Below the pieces are notes generated by a model. That model had not been told where the DNA came from, did not search any database, and saw only the letters and a list, made by a program, of their open reading frames with translations. This document shows, one piece after another, positions 1 through 11,480 of a DNA stretch of 64,000 bases. Location: NCBI GenBank assembly GCA_000827205.1, contig KN832579.1:17092-81091 (forward strand). The letters run 5' to 3'. The translations under genes were made by a program, and so were the position numbers. Within the stretch, counting starts at the first letter, position 1, and the number at the start of each line of letters is the position of its first letter. The stretch comes from Plicaturopsis crispa FD-325 SS-3 (lineage: Eukaryota; Basidiomycota; Agaricomycetes; Amylocorticiales; Amylocorticiaceae).

Positions 1-313
1 TGGTGAAGTGGATTGAAATGAAGCGGTTCGTCTTCAGGAGATGCAGGAGTTCATCGAGGAAGTAGTCCGGATTTTGTCGCACAAGACGGAGAAGATACTG
101 AACATCGTCATGGGCGAGAAGACGTACACGGCCAGTGGATCTTTTGCGGTGGCCCACGACATCGCCAGTGGTGCGCCAGAGGTTGAGTATACGGTACCAG
201 GTTCTTTCGGAGAAGCCGCAGCAGTTCAGGATGTCAGGCAGATGAAGCAGGTCGTTCTCGTAAAGCTTTATAGCCGCCAGTTTCACGTCGCGACTGATCT
301 TTCGGAATGGCAT
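1..313 (-). mobile_element. Tc1/mariner-like transposase, 5' part, runs off window start
   Basis: Read on the minus strand from an ATG at 313, an open frame of about 104 codons continues to the window edge. The protein begins MPFRKISRDVKLAAIKLY and contains CGFSERTWYRI and LVRQNPDYFLDELLHLLK. That is the layout of the N-terminal paired helix-turn-helix DNA-binding region of fungal Tc1/mariner (DDE_3) transposases; the catalytic DDE core would lie outside the window. The frame is open as far as visible, so it may be a recent copy. No terminal inverted repeat could be fixed between here and the copia fossil that starts at 585. The family call rests on recognising the motif pattern, not on a search. 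Confidence 0.8.
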
Positions 314-584
314 TATAGAGTCAACGAGGCAGAGCTAAGCAGAGGAGCCGGACGACGTCCTGTAAGCTGGATTTCACTGTTTTGCGGAATTTCTATATAT
401 ATCGAGAAATCGCCGCGACTGCCAACCTTTCTTAAAATGGCTGTAAGTCCTGGACTGGCACCATTCGAGGATTAATACATAAGGTCGGGGGAAATGTTTC
501 AGTACTTAATGTATTAATGGTACATCATGAGGTGGTTACAGAGCTAGATACTGTAATGCGGTGTGCCTCTACTACTCTAGTACA
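314..584. other. Spacer between two transposable elements
   Basis: AT-rich stretch between the transposase start and the end of the copia fossil. It probably holds the 5' end of the Tc1-like element and the junction with the copia sequence. I see no gene and could not define an inverted repeat. Confidence 0.4.
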
Positions 585-2321
585 TTACAATATAGGTACA
601 AAGACTGGTGTGCTGGCATCGATCACCACCAGCGCGTACTCCATGCCAGTCCAGGTGGACACTGACATGGGCCCGGTGAGATCCGTGACAACTAACTCCA
701 TCTTCTCGTAGGTTGTAGTGCTCGCCTTCGGGAAGGGTAGCCGATGCGACTTCCCGAGGACGCAGCCTTCGCAAACGTGGTCGTATTCGCCGGGCGCCGT
801 GATGGTGAGTCCGTCAACCATCTGCTTCCGCGATAACTCCCTGATCGCGCCCAGGTTAAGGTGACCCAGACGCCGATGCCAGAGGCGCAAGCTCCCACTC
901 GAAGCTGCGCGTAACGCCACATCACCGCCGTTCTCGTGAACGCGGTCGATGTAATACAGCGTGCCCGTGAGTGTTGCGCGGAACAACTCGTCGGCACCCG
1001 TGCTGACCGACAGCCCGCCTCGATAGCTGCGCACTTCCGCCCCCTCCAGCTGCAACGTGCCGAGACTGACAAGATTAGCTGCGAGGTTCGGAACGTGTAG
1101 CGCCCGGTGGAGGACGACTGTCCGGTATCCGTCCTGAAGACGGCTTCGGAACGTCACGCTGCCGCTGCCGCGGACAGGTACGTTGCGCGCATCTCCCACT
1201 GAAATCGTTTCCCCAGTCGTTGACGCCGTGTACGAACGAAAGAACGCCCGATCGCAGAACATATGCGCGGACGCGCCGCAATCCAAGATCACGTCGGCGG
1301 GCTTCGTCTTCCCGTTCGTCGCCATATACACACGTCCGACCTCGTGGGTACCGAGATCGCGGAGACCGCTGACGGTGAGATTCGCGGAATCTCCACCGCC
1401 CTTCTTCTTTTCCTCCTTCTCTTTTCGTTTAGGACACTGGTTCGCCCAATGCCCTTTCTCGTGGCAGTAGCGGCACTCGTCCTTGTCAAGATCGACGCTC
1501 GACGACTTGCCCTTGCCGCCACCGCCGCCGTTGCCCTTCCCTTTCTTCCCCTTGGACTGGGCGAAGAGAGCGGAGTCCCCTCCCGACTTATCGCGGAGAC
1601 GACGATTGGCTTCGGCCTGAAGTTTGGTGCTGACGATTTCGGAGGTAAGATTTTCCAGGTTGAAGAGCTGGATTTTGATGACTTCCCAGGTCGGAGTGCG
1701 CGGGAGCGATAGGACCAGAGCACGGGCGATGTGGATGTCCTTGATCTCCTCACCGGACTGCTCGATGCGATAGCGGAGATCCAGCATGGACGCGATGTGG
1801 TCCGCCATGGGCGTGCCGTCGGAGTATTTGCGGGTATAGAGCTCCTCGAAGAAATAATGGACGTTGATACTCTGCTGATTGGTGACATGGACTTTCTTCC
1901 AGGTATCCCAAATCTCCTTCGACGACTTGCAGTCGCGTACGTGCGGCCACTGCGAGATTTCCGCTGCGCCTTTCATCAATCCTTGCGCCGCCTCGTCCCT
2001 CAACTGCCACTCAAGCCAATCCTTCTTGGCCTGCTTCCAGTCCGACACCGATCCGCCCGCTGGGGGCGATTCGTCGCTCGGCTTATCCGGGCACGGCTCG
2101 CGACCGGTGACGATGAGCCAGAAGAACTTCGACTGCAGTGCCGACTGCATATGCGTCGACCACTCGGCGTAGTTCGAGCCCTTGAGCTTGGGGAATCGGA
2201 AGGCATCGGAGGAGGACGACATTGTGAGTAGCTCGCTGCCGGGGCTCATAACCTCACAGCAGTTTGTGTATGCGCAGGTAGGTCGAGTGAACGAGGAGGC
2301 TGGGAGTTCACGCGCAGACAA
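585..2321 (-). mobile_element. Ty1/copia LTR retrotransposon fossil (gag-protease-start of integrase)
   Basis: A minus-strand coding remnant of a copia-type element. The parts in order are: a gag region; one CCHC zinc knuckle (CRYCHEKGHWANQCPKR); an aspartic protease motif (ILDCGASAH); and a GAG-pre-integrase/integrase zinc region with HRRLGHLN and a later CEGC. The polyprotein stops being recognisable soon after the integrase core begins, and no reverse transcriptase or RNase H is present in the window, so the element is broken and partial. I could not identify LTRs. The well-kept gag/protease reading suggests a fairly young fossil. A Tc1/mariner-like piece lies directly beyond its end. Confidence 0.85.
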
Positions 2322-3179
2322 AGAAAACGGTAAAAGCGTGAACTCCCCTCGAGAAAGGGCGTAGCGTATATGTGAGGCAAAAACGGGGGAACGCGCACAG
2401 TGCGTGTATCAGTAAGTAAAAGACCGCGAAATATAGAAATCAAAAACGTGCAAAGTATTGCGGGTGAACCGCATCAGAGTCCCGACGTGCTATCGCGTCA
2501 GGACAACGATGGTGACGAGGACGCTGCTCACCATAGTAATCGTCGGACGCGGGGAGAGGGCAATGATATGACCCGTATCTTGGTATCTCATTTTCCATCA
2601 TTGATGTTGCACTAACTTTCCTTTTTCTGCCAGCGTGGGTCGACTATGCAGGTTCATACCCCCGTCCAGCGCCAAACCAATACAAGAACGCAATTGACTG
2701 CATGTGACGCTCTCATGGTAGTAAGCCGCGAACTTCTGTGTCTTGTTTGCCTCTGATGTATGCCTACCGCAGTGTTCGCAGCTAATCTCACCGCTGGACC
2801 TAAACGGGGATACGGTAAGTGAGTGTGCTCTCTAAAGGTTACACTACCTAACACAACTCTCTCTGTACTTCCACAGATATACTAACAATTGATGATGAGG
2901 AAGAGATCGACGAGGTACTCCAGCCATTCTTCCCTTTCTCCCCGTGATCTCAGATGCCTTCTCGATAGCACCGTGTGATGCTGTCTGATCCAGCGTCCGA
3001 TGACAAAGAAGACCGAACACAGGAACACAACCCGAAAGACAGGAACAACAAATCGAAACCAATGCCCGACCAAACGATGTCGCAACGTGATGAGCAGCCT
3101 GAGGAGCTCGAATGCGATAATGACCACGGGCTCGACATCAGGAAAATCACTTTGTCTATATAGACAAACTTGAAATAAG
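2322..3179. other. Gene-free stretch upstream of the copia fossil
   Basis: This may contain leader or LTR sequence of the copia element at its left edge, but no repeat partner is visible in the window. The short open frames on both strands have no recognisable motif and overlap one another. Confidence 0.35.
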
Positions 3180-3340
3180 ATCATCTATAATAGCTACTTT
3201 GGGCAATTTTGTTGCTATAGGAGCTATAAGAGCTACTATAGCTACTGTAAGGAAAAGCACCAGAAATCAAAAGTAAGGCAAGTTACTATAATAGCTCCCA
3301 TAGCTGCCATAGTTTACATAGATGTAAAATCAAAGTATAG
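3180..3340. repeat. AT-rich 'gctata'-word dispersed repeat, copy 1
   Basis: The stretch is dense in variants of gagctataagagctactat and tagctgccatag. The same vocabulary recurs at 19210-19510 and 20110-20510. It is non-coding and probably a member of a dispersed repeat family, or a degenerate tandem of a short AT-rich word. Confidence 0.5.
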
Positions 3341-3419
3341 ATGGTCTAGCAGTCCAAAATACATATATTAACATACAAAACATATTCCTAGTAGTATTGC
3401 AGAGACGGTACGGCAGAGT

Positions 3420-4193
3420 ATGGCTCATGCACGGATGTCCGGTTGTTGCAGTGTGGACACGCAGGGTACTGTGGAGTTGTGGGAGGCCGCGCGACTGCCA
3501 CCGTGGATGACGACCCGCTGACGGGATGCGCAGCGCCTACACAAAGGAGTTTGTGCACACAATGCGCGCACTTGTGTGGGCGTTTTCCCACCGAGACCGT
3601 CACCTCTCGGACGTGCTTCCTCCTTGTGCATTTGCACAACGAGCCTGTCCACGCCGTGCTGGCGGGGCGGCGGAGGCGTTGTGCGCTGCGCTTGGATGTG
3701 CTGCGCGGCCAAAGCCAATCAAGCGCAGCTGTGCGCCAACGCCGTCTCGGAGGGCCTGGGCTGCGTGGTTGTGCGCATGCGTCTTTGTGTTGGCAATGCG
3801 CGCGGGCGTTCACATCGACAATGCAGGCGTGTGCATTGCCAACACTGCACGCGAATGGGCGGGACCGTGCTGCATCCACAAGTGGGCCTGCTCCTGATGC
3901 GAGTGGGGGGTGTGCTCCTGATAGGAGCAGGGGCGTGTACGTTGGTATGCACACGGGTGTTTGCGCCGACGATGCACGTACGGGCATGGCCGTCGCCGTT
4001 GCGGTGCGGGCATCAGCAGCAGACGTGTGGCCCTGCACGGGTGGGAACGCTCGCCCGTCGGGGCGTGATTCCGCGCGTCAATAAGGGGAATGTGGGCATG
4101 GGCGCTCACAATAGATGGGGGTGTTGCACCGACGCGTCGCTCTTGCGCGTGCAGGTGCGGGTGTCGTCGAGCACATGTGCGGGTGGGGCACCA
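3420..4193. repeat. GC-rich minisatellite-like block, left of KDZ element
   Basis: High-GC, purine/pyrimidine-biased repeats. The part around 4118-4186 (including gctcttgcgcgtgcagg and gtcgtcgagcacatg) closely matches 18018-18088 in the same orientation. This suggests that one array was split by the transposon between them. Long open frames here are by-products of base composition. Confidence 0.6.
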
Positions 4194-4263
4194 GTCCCTG
4201 TAGTTGTATTGTAATATGATATGGTCGTGGTAACTGACTGAGTTACAATGTATACGGCTGCTC
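4194..4263. repeat. Left terminal inverted repeat of KDZ element
   Basis: Reading inward: GTCCCTGTAG, then TATTGTAAT, then a second TTACAATGTATACGGC. The reverse complement of the right end gives GTCCATGTAG, TATTGTAAT and TTACAATGTATGCGGCC in the same order. The match is imperfect, roughly two thirds to three quarters by eye, with small gaps. Confidence 0.6.
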
Positions 4264-4707
4264 TCCACATGGCCACACATTGAAATGCGACCCTCTGGCT
4301 AAATACCGGCCATTCTCAGCCACTTCGGCCCCTTCAGCCACATTGGCTACCTTGGCAGAATCTTGGTGAATCCGGCACCCAATCTGACCCCTAGGCTTAC
4401 TAATCTACTCATCGACGCAAACCTGCGCTTGCCGTGTACTCAACAATGGTAAACATCCCTCAAATTCGGTCCAAATATATTTTGCCCCCATTTTCCTGTC
4501 AAATTCGAACCACTTTTTGGCCTCACTCAAGATAACCAAGCTCAAAGATCAAGATAGCGCAAATCAAAGATAGCATCTATTAAGAGCGAGTCCGCGCGAG
4601 CGAAAAGACATAAAAAAAAACCCCCCTCTAACTCGAGCCCCCAGTCTTCTGCCTACAAAAAAACAGTCTTTAGCATCAAGCACATCAAGAAATTGCATAC
4701 GAACGAC

Positions 4708-7156
4708 TTACTTTTTATTTCTCCTTGTCTCCACCCCTCCGGCAGTCGACGATCTGAGCATTCTGCCCATCTGACGCCTCGGGGCTGAAAAGGGGAGGGG
4801 GCCCTGCACCTTTCTCTTTGCGGGTACCGTTTTCCCAGGGCCAGCCTTCGATGCGGGTTTCTTTCGTGGAGCGCCACCGGTAGCACTCATCTGCCCTAGC
4901 ACCCATCCGACGTCGCGAACGAGCCGCGCCCAGTAGATGGCCTCCCTCGGATTTTCCTCAAAGCTTGAGTAATCCCCAGTATCTTCCTCGCCATGTACGC
5001 GCCACCAGGCAAGGCCTAACACGACGAGGAGCACCCCGCAGGAGCCGCACGCCTTGAGCACGGCCCAGTCGCACGGGATCGGCTCCTGCGAGTACCGGGC
5101 AAACCCGTCATTGTCGTCGTCGTCCACGATGCTCCTTGCGTCTGGCTGCATGGAGACCCACCACATGCGAAGCTGTGAGCCGAAGCCGGCCGTCACGGTC
5201 CAGTCGATAGGAGGACGCCCGTTCTTCATCCAGTCCTGTATCGCGGATGGACGTTGTAGCGTGGGCAAGCGTATCCCGTCACTCTGTAAAGTACATTAGC
5301 GACGACAATATGATACCATTTACTCGAATACATACCTGGTGCCCGGATTTTGCCTCAAACTCTACGAGCCTCCATAACAGCTGCACCCAATCCAAGCCCC
5401 ATGCCTTTCCTGCCAGATAATCGAAGATTGACCGCGGAAGAGACCACCTCTCCTGGGGAAACGACGCGGTGATGCTCTCAAGCGTTGTCCCTGGGATGGT
5501 GGCGACCGGTAGAGGGCCAGGCCCGTCGTCAATGCCGCCCGTGTTGCCGAAGTTGTCGTCGTCATCGTCCATATCATCGTCCCTCTCGTTCGAGTGGTTT
5601 CCCGCGCCGGCGTTCCAGTTGTTGTCGTTTTCGTCGTTATCGTCGTCGTTTGCGCCGATGTTCAAGTTATTGTCGTCACCGCCTGCGCCGCCTGACGGTG
5701 CTGGGGTTGATGGTGCCCCCGGACGAGCGGTTCTCCTCGGCATTGGGCGAGGTACAGCGGGAGCGACGCCGGGTACCCTTTGTGCGCCTCCAACGGGCGT
5801 AGCGGGTGGCCCTGCCTCCGGTGAGATGATGCGCTCGGGCTGGGAGGTGGATCCCGCCACGCCGGGCCCAGTTGTGCCGGTGGGTGCGGGTGTGCCGGTG
5901 GGTGCGGGTGTGCCGGTGGGTGCAGGCGTGCCGGAAGCCCTCGAACCACCAACCATAGACCTCGTCCCAGGCAGAGCGCGCGCGCGCTGAATCTCTTCAC
6001 CTGCAATGCTTATCAGCGCGTGCCCCCGTTCCTTCGTAGAAACTTTGCCAACACACCGTAGACTGCTCGCCCGAATGCCCCCATGGATGCCTCAACGGCC
6101 GCATATCCGTCGTGGTCGTACTCGAACCATTTCTTTGGGCAAACACCCGGGGTTGTTCCTGCATGTACACTGAGGACGGGTGTCAGTATATGTAGAACAA
6201 TTTACAGACGATAGTACGTACCTTCGAACACCAATTGCTCCACCCAGCTCTGGAATTGGGGTCGTAATGATGATAGCGGCGGCGCAGTGATAGAGATGAG
6301 AGATGTAGTCCGCGGTCGCCTGCAGACGCGCGGGAGAAATATCCAACAGCCTATTTATCCAAATGTCAGCCATCAATAAAAAAAACTCGAACGTAGGTGC
6401 GCACCTTTGATACTCCTCCGGAGTGAGCTCCGTCAGCGCCGCCAACTTTGCCTCCTCCTCCGCCTGCGCCTTTTTCAGTTGGTAGTGCGCCTCTAGATCC
6501 GCCTTCAGCTGCTCCTTGAACTCCTCGGACTCGCGGTTGAGGTACTCGGTTGCAACCTCGGTTCGTATCCTAACTGCGACTGGGCCGGGGCCTTGCTCAC
6601 CGCCCGCGACATAGCTTGCAACCGCCGCTTTCCAGCGCTTTTTGTACTCCTCCTGCAAGCGCGACGCGTAATACTGTTTTTGGTAGAACTGGACCAGGGA
6701 CAGACGGCGCACGTCCGAGTTAATCTCCTCGGAGTCTACAAGAAGTGGCGTGGGGTTTGACTTCGTGGCTAGGCTATAGTTGCGAAACCAATTGCTTAGT
6801 CTCTGTTAGAACGAGTAAGTACAGACTATCTTCATCACCGGAACCATGATTCTCACCTGCCGTGTCTTCTCGTAGATCTCCAGGCGTCGCGCCCGTTCCA
6901 CCTCGTCATAGTGCCGAGCCTCCTCCTCCGCTCTCGCTTCCTCCTCCGTTGTCCGTGGTTCCGCGTCTTCCTCGTATGGGAGGTCGTGGCTCCAGTGCTT
7001 GAACCACTGACATGTCACGCGGTTGTAGAACACCCCCGTGTCTTTCTTGTTCCCGGATAACGCGGTCCATTGGGGGACCAACCCTACGACAAACGCAAGT
7101 TTGGCGCCTGTGAGTTTTGACTTGGCTCCGCGTTTTTTCTTGTCCGTTGTAGACAT
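4708..7156 (-). CDS. KDZ-associated protein of unknown function, 726 aa
   Basis: Six exons (7156-6857, 6802-6405, 6350-6222, 6169-6057, 6000-5336, 5283-4708) sum to 727 codons with matching phases. The N-terminal third is Lys/Glu-rich and likely coiled-coil (REEEARAEEEA-like acidic stretch, then YKKRWKAAV). The middle has a short PTGTPA repeat and a long Asn/Asp-rich acidic low-complexity tract. The C-terminal part has SIFDYLAGKAWGLDWVQLLW, RPSAIQDWMKNGR and VLLVVLGLAWW. That spacing of Trp-rich blocks resembles a large family of uncharacterised basidiomycete proteins often seen in repeats, but I know no function. It is transcribed divergently from the RNase H1-N-like gene, with about 250 bp between start codons, so they may share a promoter. 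The tail after GQMSATGG is basic and could bind nucleic acid. Confidence 0.75.
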
Positions 7157-7410
7157 TACTGAGGGCAGTCATGCACCAGGTCTGGCGCGTCAAGCTAGGA
7201 ATAGGGTAGACAAAAATGTGCACCGATATTCGCGGTACGTCCGACCCTATTTCCTCCGTTCACGTAAAATCTACCTCGGGGCGCTAGCGCTATAGCCGTG
7301 TGAATTCGATCTTGGACCGCCGTCGAGCCATCAAACACCAACGCAACACCCCTTGTCCTCGCCCCTCACTCATCTCCCCCTCAGGCCTCAGACCCAGCTC
7401 AGACCTCACC

Positions 7411-8758
7411 ATGGCTCCTAGCCGCACCGATGGTAGCGATGACCCCCCCGGTGTCGACGATGTCCTCGACCGCATTATGGGATCTCTTAGGCTGGACGAC
7501 AACTCAACGCCGAGTGAGTTCTACCCCACGCCCATCATATCCTTGATACTCATGTGCTCTCATAGTTCTCCCCTCATCCGATTCTTCGCCATCCGCGCCT
7601 GCATTGCCTGAGGCATCATCCACCCCTTCTTTGCGTCCGTCGACGTCGTCGCCGCCAACCAAACCCCCTCCGCCATCGAGCCCTACTCTGCCGCCGCCGC
7701 CGCCGACCAATCCCCCTCCGCCTTCGAGGCCTACTCTGCCGCCGCCGCCTTCTCCACCTACCACACCGCCCCCTGCGAGTCAAGATTCACCTGCCAAGGA
7801 TGTTTACAACGTCTCCTCAGGTCTGGAAGTCGGCCTCATTCCCCACTGGTGAGCTAACTGACTTTTTCACCAAATGGTTCTCACCTATCGCTCATAGGTA
7901 TCGTGCTGGACATGCCACACAAGGCGTCCCGGGTGCGATCTTCGAGAAGGTCCAGATTCCCCTCCCGGAAGGGATGCATAGCCGGCACCGGAACTATACC
8001 ACACCGCCCTCCACCCCGCGATCACCCTCTACTCCGAGACCGCCCCCAGCACAGCCTAGGTTGAGGCCGGCCTATTTCCCGTATGATCCTAGGAAAGTCG
8101 ACACCAACGAGGCAATTGACGGCAAGGGGATTGAACGTCTGCTCGCCGACGTCAACAGTAACAGGCTCGAGATGCCCGTCCCTCGGCCTCTCCTGTCCCC
8201 CCATCGCGGCCCCGTGTACGTAGTTGCTAGGGGCAAAGTGCCGGGCGTCTTCCTCTCATAGTGAGTACTCATCATTTTTCCCGCTCGCACGTAATAATTT
8301 CTCTCATTAGCTCCGACTATGACCTCTCGATCAAGGGAGTTTCGGGCGCCGTCCATCAGAAGTACAACACTCTGCTGCACGGCCTCGGCGCTTGGTCTAT
8401 TGTGTGGAAGGCTGGCAGAGTCGGAGCTCCGCTTCCGCCTGGTCGCAGTGGGACCACGAAAGCAGGAAGCATTCCCCGCCCGTGGTATACGGCAAACGCC
8501 CCCGACCGCCGCGCTAATCAACTTGCACCCCGCCCCGTCGTCGTGTTCAAGGGCACCCAGACCGGGGTATTCGCCGACTGGTACGCTGTGCCCACCATCC
8601 CCATGTTCTCGTATTAATAGGCGAACAGGCTCCAGTGCGCCGACTGTGTTGTAGGTGTTTCGTGCGCCATATACAATCATTTCGATAGCTTGAGCGAGGC
8701 TCGGGAGGCGTATGCGACTGCGTTGGCGGAGAACTACGTTGCCATTCTTCGCCGGTAG
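7411..8758 (+). CDS. Protein with three RNase H1 N-terminal (viroplasmin-like) modules, 382 aa
   Basis: Five exons (7411-7513, 7566-7848, 7898-8260, 8311-8580, 8629-8758) give 382 aa in frame. After a Pro-rich linker (about residues 50-105) come three copies of a small module. Module 1 (about 112-147) has YNVSSGLEVGL..W and GVPGAIFEKV. Module 2 (about 234-280) has VYVVARGKVPGVF, then KGVSGAVHQKYNTL. Module 3 (about 325-372) has VVVFKGTQTGVFADW, then VGVSCAIYNHFDSLSEAREAY. The pattern G-x-x-x-G-[VI]-[FY]..W..V.G[VF]..A....F....EA is that of the RNase H1 hybrid-binding domain, which binds RNA/DNA duplexes. No RNase H catalytic domain follows. In module 2 the Trp is replaced by Tyr. The acceptor of the last intron was chosen because it opens module 3. 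Role in transposition is inferred only. Confidence 0.75.
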
Positions 8759-9991
8759 ATACACTCTAGTTATATTTTTGCTGTGCCATCTATGCTTTGA
8801 ATAAACGTTTTGTGTACCCCCTCCCCCAATGATTTGATTGGAATGCTCGCACAAATGAATATGAAGACATTGAATGCAGGCTTTGAACATGCGTTGCAGT
8901 AGAAAATAGCCCGACCGACGGATAACCGATTGCTCGGTCAGCTGGAAGTGTGCACCGGACTGTTAGACTTGAAGCGTCGCACCTCAACATTTCAATGGTC
9001 CTAAATTTCGAATAAATTACAAAAATATTCGTATGTGTCCTTACAGATTAAAGACCATAAGTGCAGCAAAATTTACACACATATATGTGCATAGAGGGTG
9101 AGTACTGGTGGACGCTAGGTGTTGCAAACTGTTGCAAACTTCCACCAGCACACCGGGATCAATGAAAGGTCCGAATGCGCGCACGGACCAGTAAATCCAA
9201 CCAAACATGACACGCGCGCACGGACCCCATTCAACATATATATAAGCTTGCAAAAATTGAACAAGCATCCCATCCTCGCCCAATTTCTGGCGTTCCGGCT
9301 GTCCCCTGCGTCATTACAATTTCTTCGTCGTCGCTGTAAGTTTTCTTGTCTACGCTCCCGCGCTGATTCTTACCTGTCATGCGTAGATCTGTGTTTGCAC
9401 TGGGCTCAGCGTCTTCAGTGAGTGGTAAGGCAGTTGTGTTTAGGTGAGAGATATCTTCTATTGTTTTGTGCATGTTACTGATTGTCCTTATCTTTGTTAT
9501 AGAGCGCTGAGCCTGCGCCTCCCTGGCGGACGTCTTCGAGACAGAGGGAGGGCGAGTGCCTGTTGGGGGTAGTGTCCGTGCATGTTGAGACTGGTAGGGG
9601 GAGGGTATGGCGTTTTGGCTCACGCGTAGCTAAGTTATGCCCGTTCAGCTTGGTGTTGGGGAGGGGCCCGATTGAAGAAAGCAAGCGGGAACTTATGGCA
9701 TTTCTACTGACCAGTTCCGCACGTACGCCTGTTGAATGCGGTGCGGTGGGCCGGTGGTTCGTCGGGATGGTCTCGTTTTGTGGCCCGGGGAATGTGTATA
9801 TATGTTCGCTGTTGTTAGTAGTACTTCAATATATATGATTTTAACGCATTTCGTGGTTGATGAGTCGATTCAAATGATGCGGTTTGGCAGTGAATTTATC
9901 GGCGACCGCCTTGCGTGAGAAGCGTTGTGCACGTATGTTTGTTTTTGTAGTTCAGTTGGCTGAGTAACATGTCCTGCTCCCTCCCCCCATC
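8759..9991. other. Internal non-coding stretch of the KDZ element
   Basis: About 1.2 kb without a gene I can support. Short open frames on both strands lack recognisable motifs. It contains the 3' flank of the RNase H1-N-like gene and the promoter of the basic protein gene. Confidence 0.4.
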
Positions 9992-10827
9992 ATGTCTCGG
10001 CGTCGTCGACTTACCGCTGAGCAGCGTGCTACGGCGCGAAAGAAAACATACTCGGACAACTATTACAAGTGAGTGTTTTCGTTGCGCCAGTTTATTTCAC
10101 TCATGCATACGTCTTAGGTATCGTGCAGAAAAGTTAGCGAAACAGCGAGTGCGGAGTCGAAAGAACAGGGAGGAAAAGTGAGTCCCTATTGTCTGTTTCA
10201 CAAGTAACTTATTCACTTCTCTCGTCTTTGCAAAACAGGAAGACTAGGGATCAGCTCTTGAAGGAGGATTTGACCGCGCTCCAGCTGTACGACTCGTACG
10301 TCGTCTCTGATCCGCCGTGTGCATGTTCACTCATGTTTTCTAGTGAGGCAACGACGTCCCTGTTTCTCGGTGACATCCCCCATGCATGTACAGAGCAGGC
10401 AAAGCCCCTCTGTCTGCTCTGTACCCCCGATCTGCGTCTTTCGCCCTTCACCCCCGCCTCCGTCACAGAATCCTCCATTAACGACGAAGTTTCCGACGCT
10501 CCTCTTGACGACTCCCCTCTTGGCCAACTCAAGTATTTTGTTGGCGATCTTCGCATCTGGGCTGATTCTTGGGGAACGCCTACGGACATTGCCTCGTCGC
10601 TTGACAGTGAGCATCACTTGGCAGACTCCCGCGGGACCCTCGATACTTGGCTACAAAGGCAACGCGGGGAGGCTGCGAAAGGGCGCCGAATGTTATCTGA
10701 GGTGCACGAGGCTTGCTGTCGAGCTGGCGCATTTGGGGGAGAGATGGCGGAGTTGGTTTCAGGGACTCTCTCGTTGGCTCATCGAGTTATCGCATTATTA
10801 GAAGTACATGTTGGCTATAACATTTAG
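9992..10827 (+). CDS. Small basic KDZ-associated protein, unknown function, about 241 aa
   Basis: Exons 9992-10068, 10118-10177 and 10239-10827 join in phase (a further in-frame 48-nt intron from about 10298 is possible). The N-terminus is strongly basic (MSRRRRLTAEQRATARKK, then YYKYRAEKLAKQRVRSRKN), helical and bZIP-basic-region-like, followed by a Leu-containing helix. The middle is Pro/Ser/Asp-rich. The C-terminus is helical (LDTWLQRQRGEAAKGRRML). I do not recognise a named family. Position between the RNase H1-N-like and TET/JBP genes, on the same strand and inside the inverted ends, makes it element cargo. DNA binding through the basic segment is plausible but unproven. Confidence 0.6.
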
Positions 10828-11480
10828 GACGCGTATACAACGTCCCGCCCCTTGAGTTACCCCACCCGTCGGTGGCACGTGAGCGTGAGTTGCATTGATT
10901 GTTGAACGCGGCGCTTTGCGGCGCCATTTGAATTTGTTCTCTAAACCCCCCTCTGTCCGCCGCTTTTTTTCTCCCCCCCATCATCGCCTACTTTTCTATG
11001 CTCATCCCTCCTTTCAACGCTGGAAGGCGCGCCCTCATTTACTAAGGTGAGCCTCATCCAGTATACACCATTTTCTGTTTTCTCTTCTCCCCTTGCCTGT
11101 CCACCGTACTCCCTTGCAAACCAAAGCTGTGTCAAACACAGGCACTACGGCGGGGCGCAGGGGTCTTTCGGACGCGACATTTTATGGCACGGTGCATATA
11201 CTCCCCCGCAATCTAATGCTGTGTCAAACAAAGGCACTACAGCGGTGCGCGGGGGTCAAGGCGCCTTGTTTTAACCCGTCGACGCGTTTTTACGGCTGCT
11301 TGACGCGTCTTGAACACACACTAATGGTGCCATTTTGTCCTAGAGCCGCAATGCCCGTATCTCCCCCAGAAACCGTGAGTTCTGCCGCGTCTTTGCAGAT
11401 AGCGCGCGCGCTGATCAGCCCTACAGACCGGGCCCAACCGTGCGTCCTCGCCTTACAGCACTACAGTTGTTGCTGTGCGC
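10828..11480. other. Intergenic stretch upstream of the TET/JBP gene
   Basis: It contains a short direct repeat (tgtgtcaaaca.aggcactac around 11131 and 11221). It may hold a 5' exon of the TET/JBP gene: an ATG at about 11351 followed by possible splice sites was considered, but I could not join it convincingly. Confidence 0.35.

Noticed and set aside
1263-2231. Plus-strand open frames of 149 and 166 codons
   Set aside because: Antisense shadows of the copia gag region.
3388-4280. Several 150-210-codon open frames on both strands
   Set aside because: They lie in the GC-rich minisatellite-like block; all frames are open because of composition, and none has a motif.
8581-8620. 40-nt intron ending at 8620 in the RNase H1-N-like gene
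   Set aside because: It leads quickly to a stop and loses module 3; the acceptor at 8628 keeps the frame and the domain.
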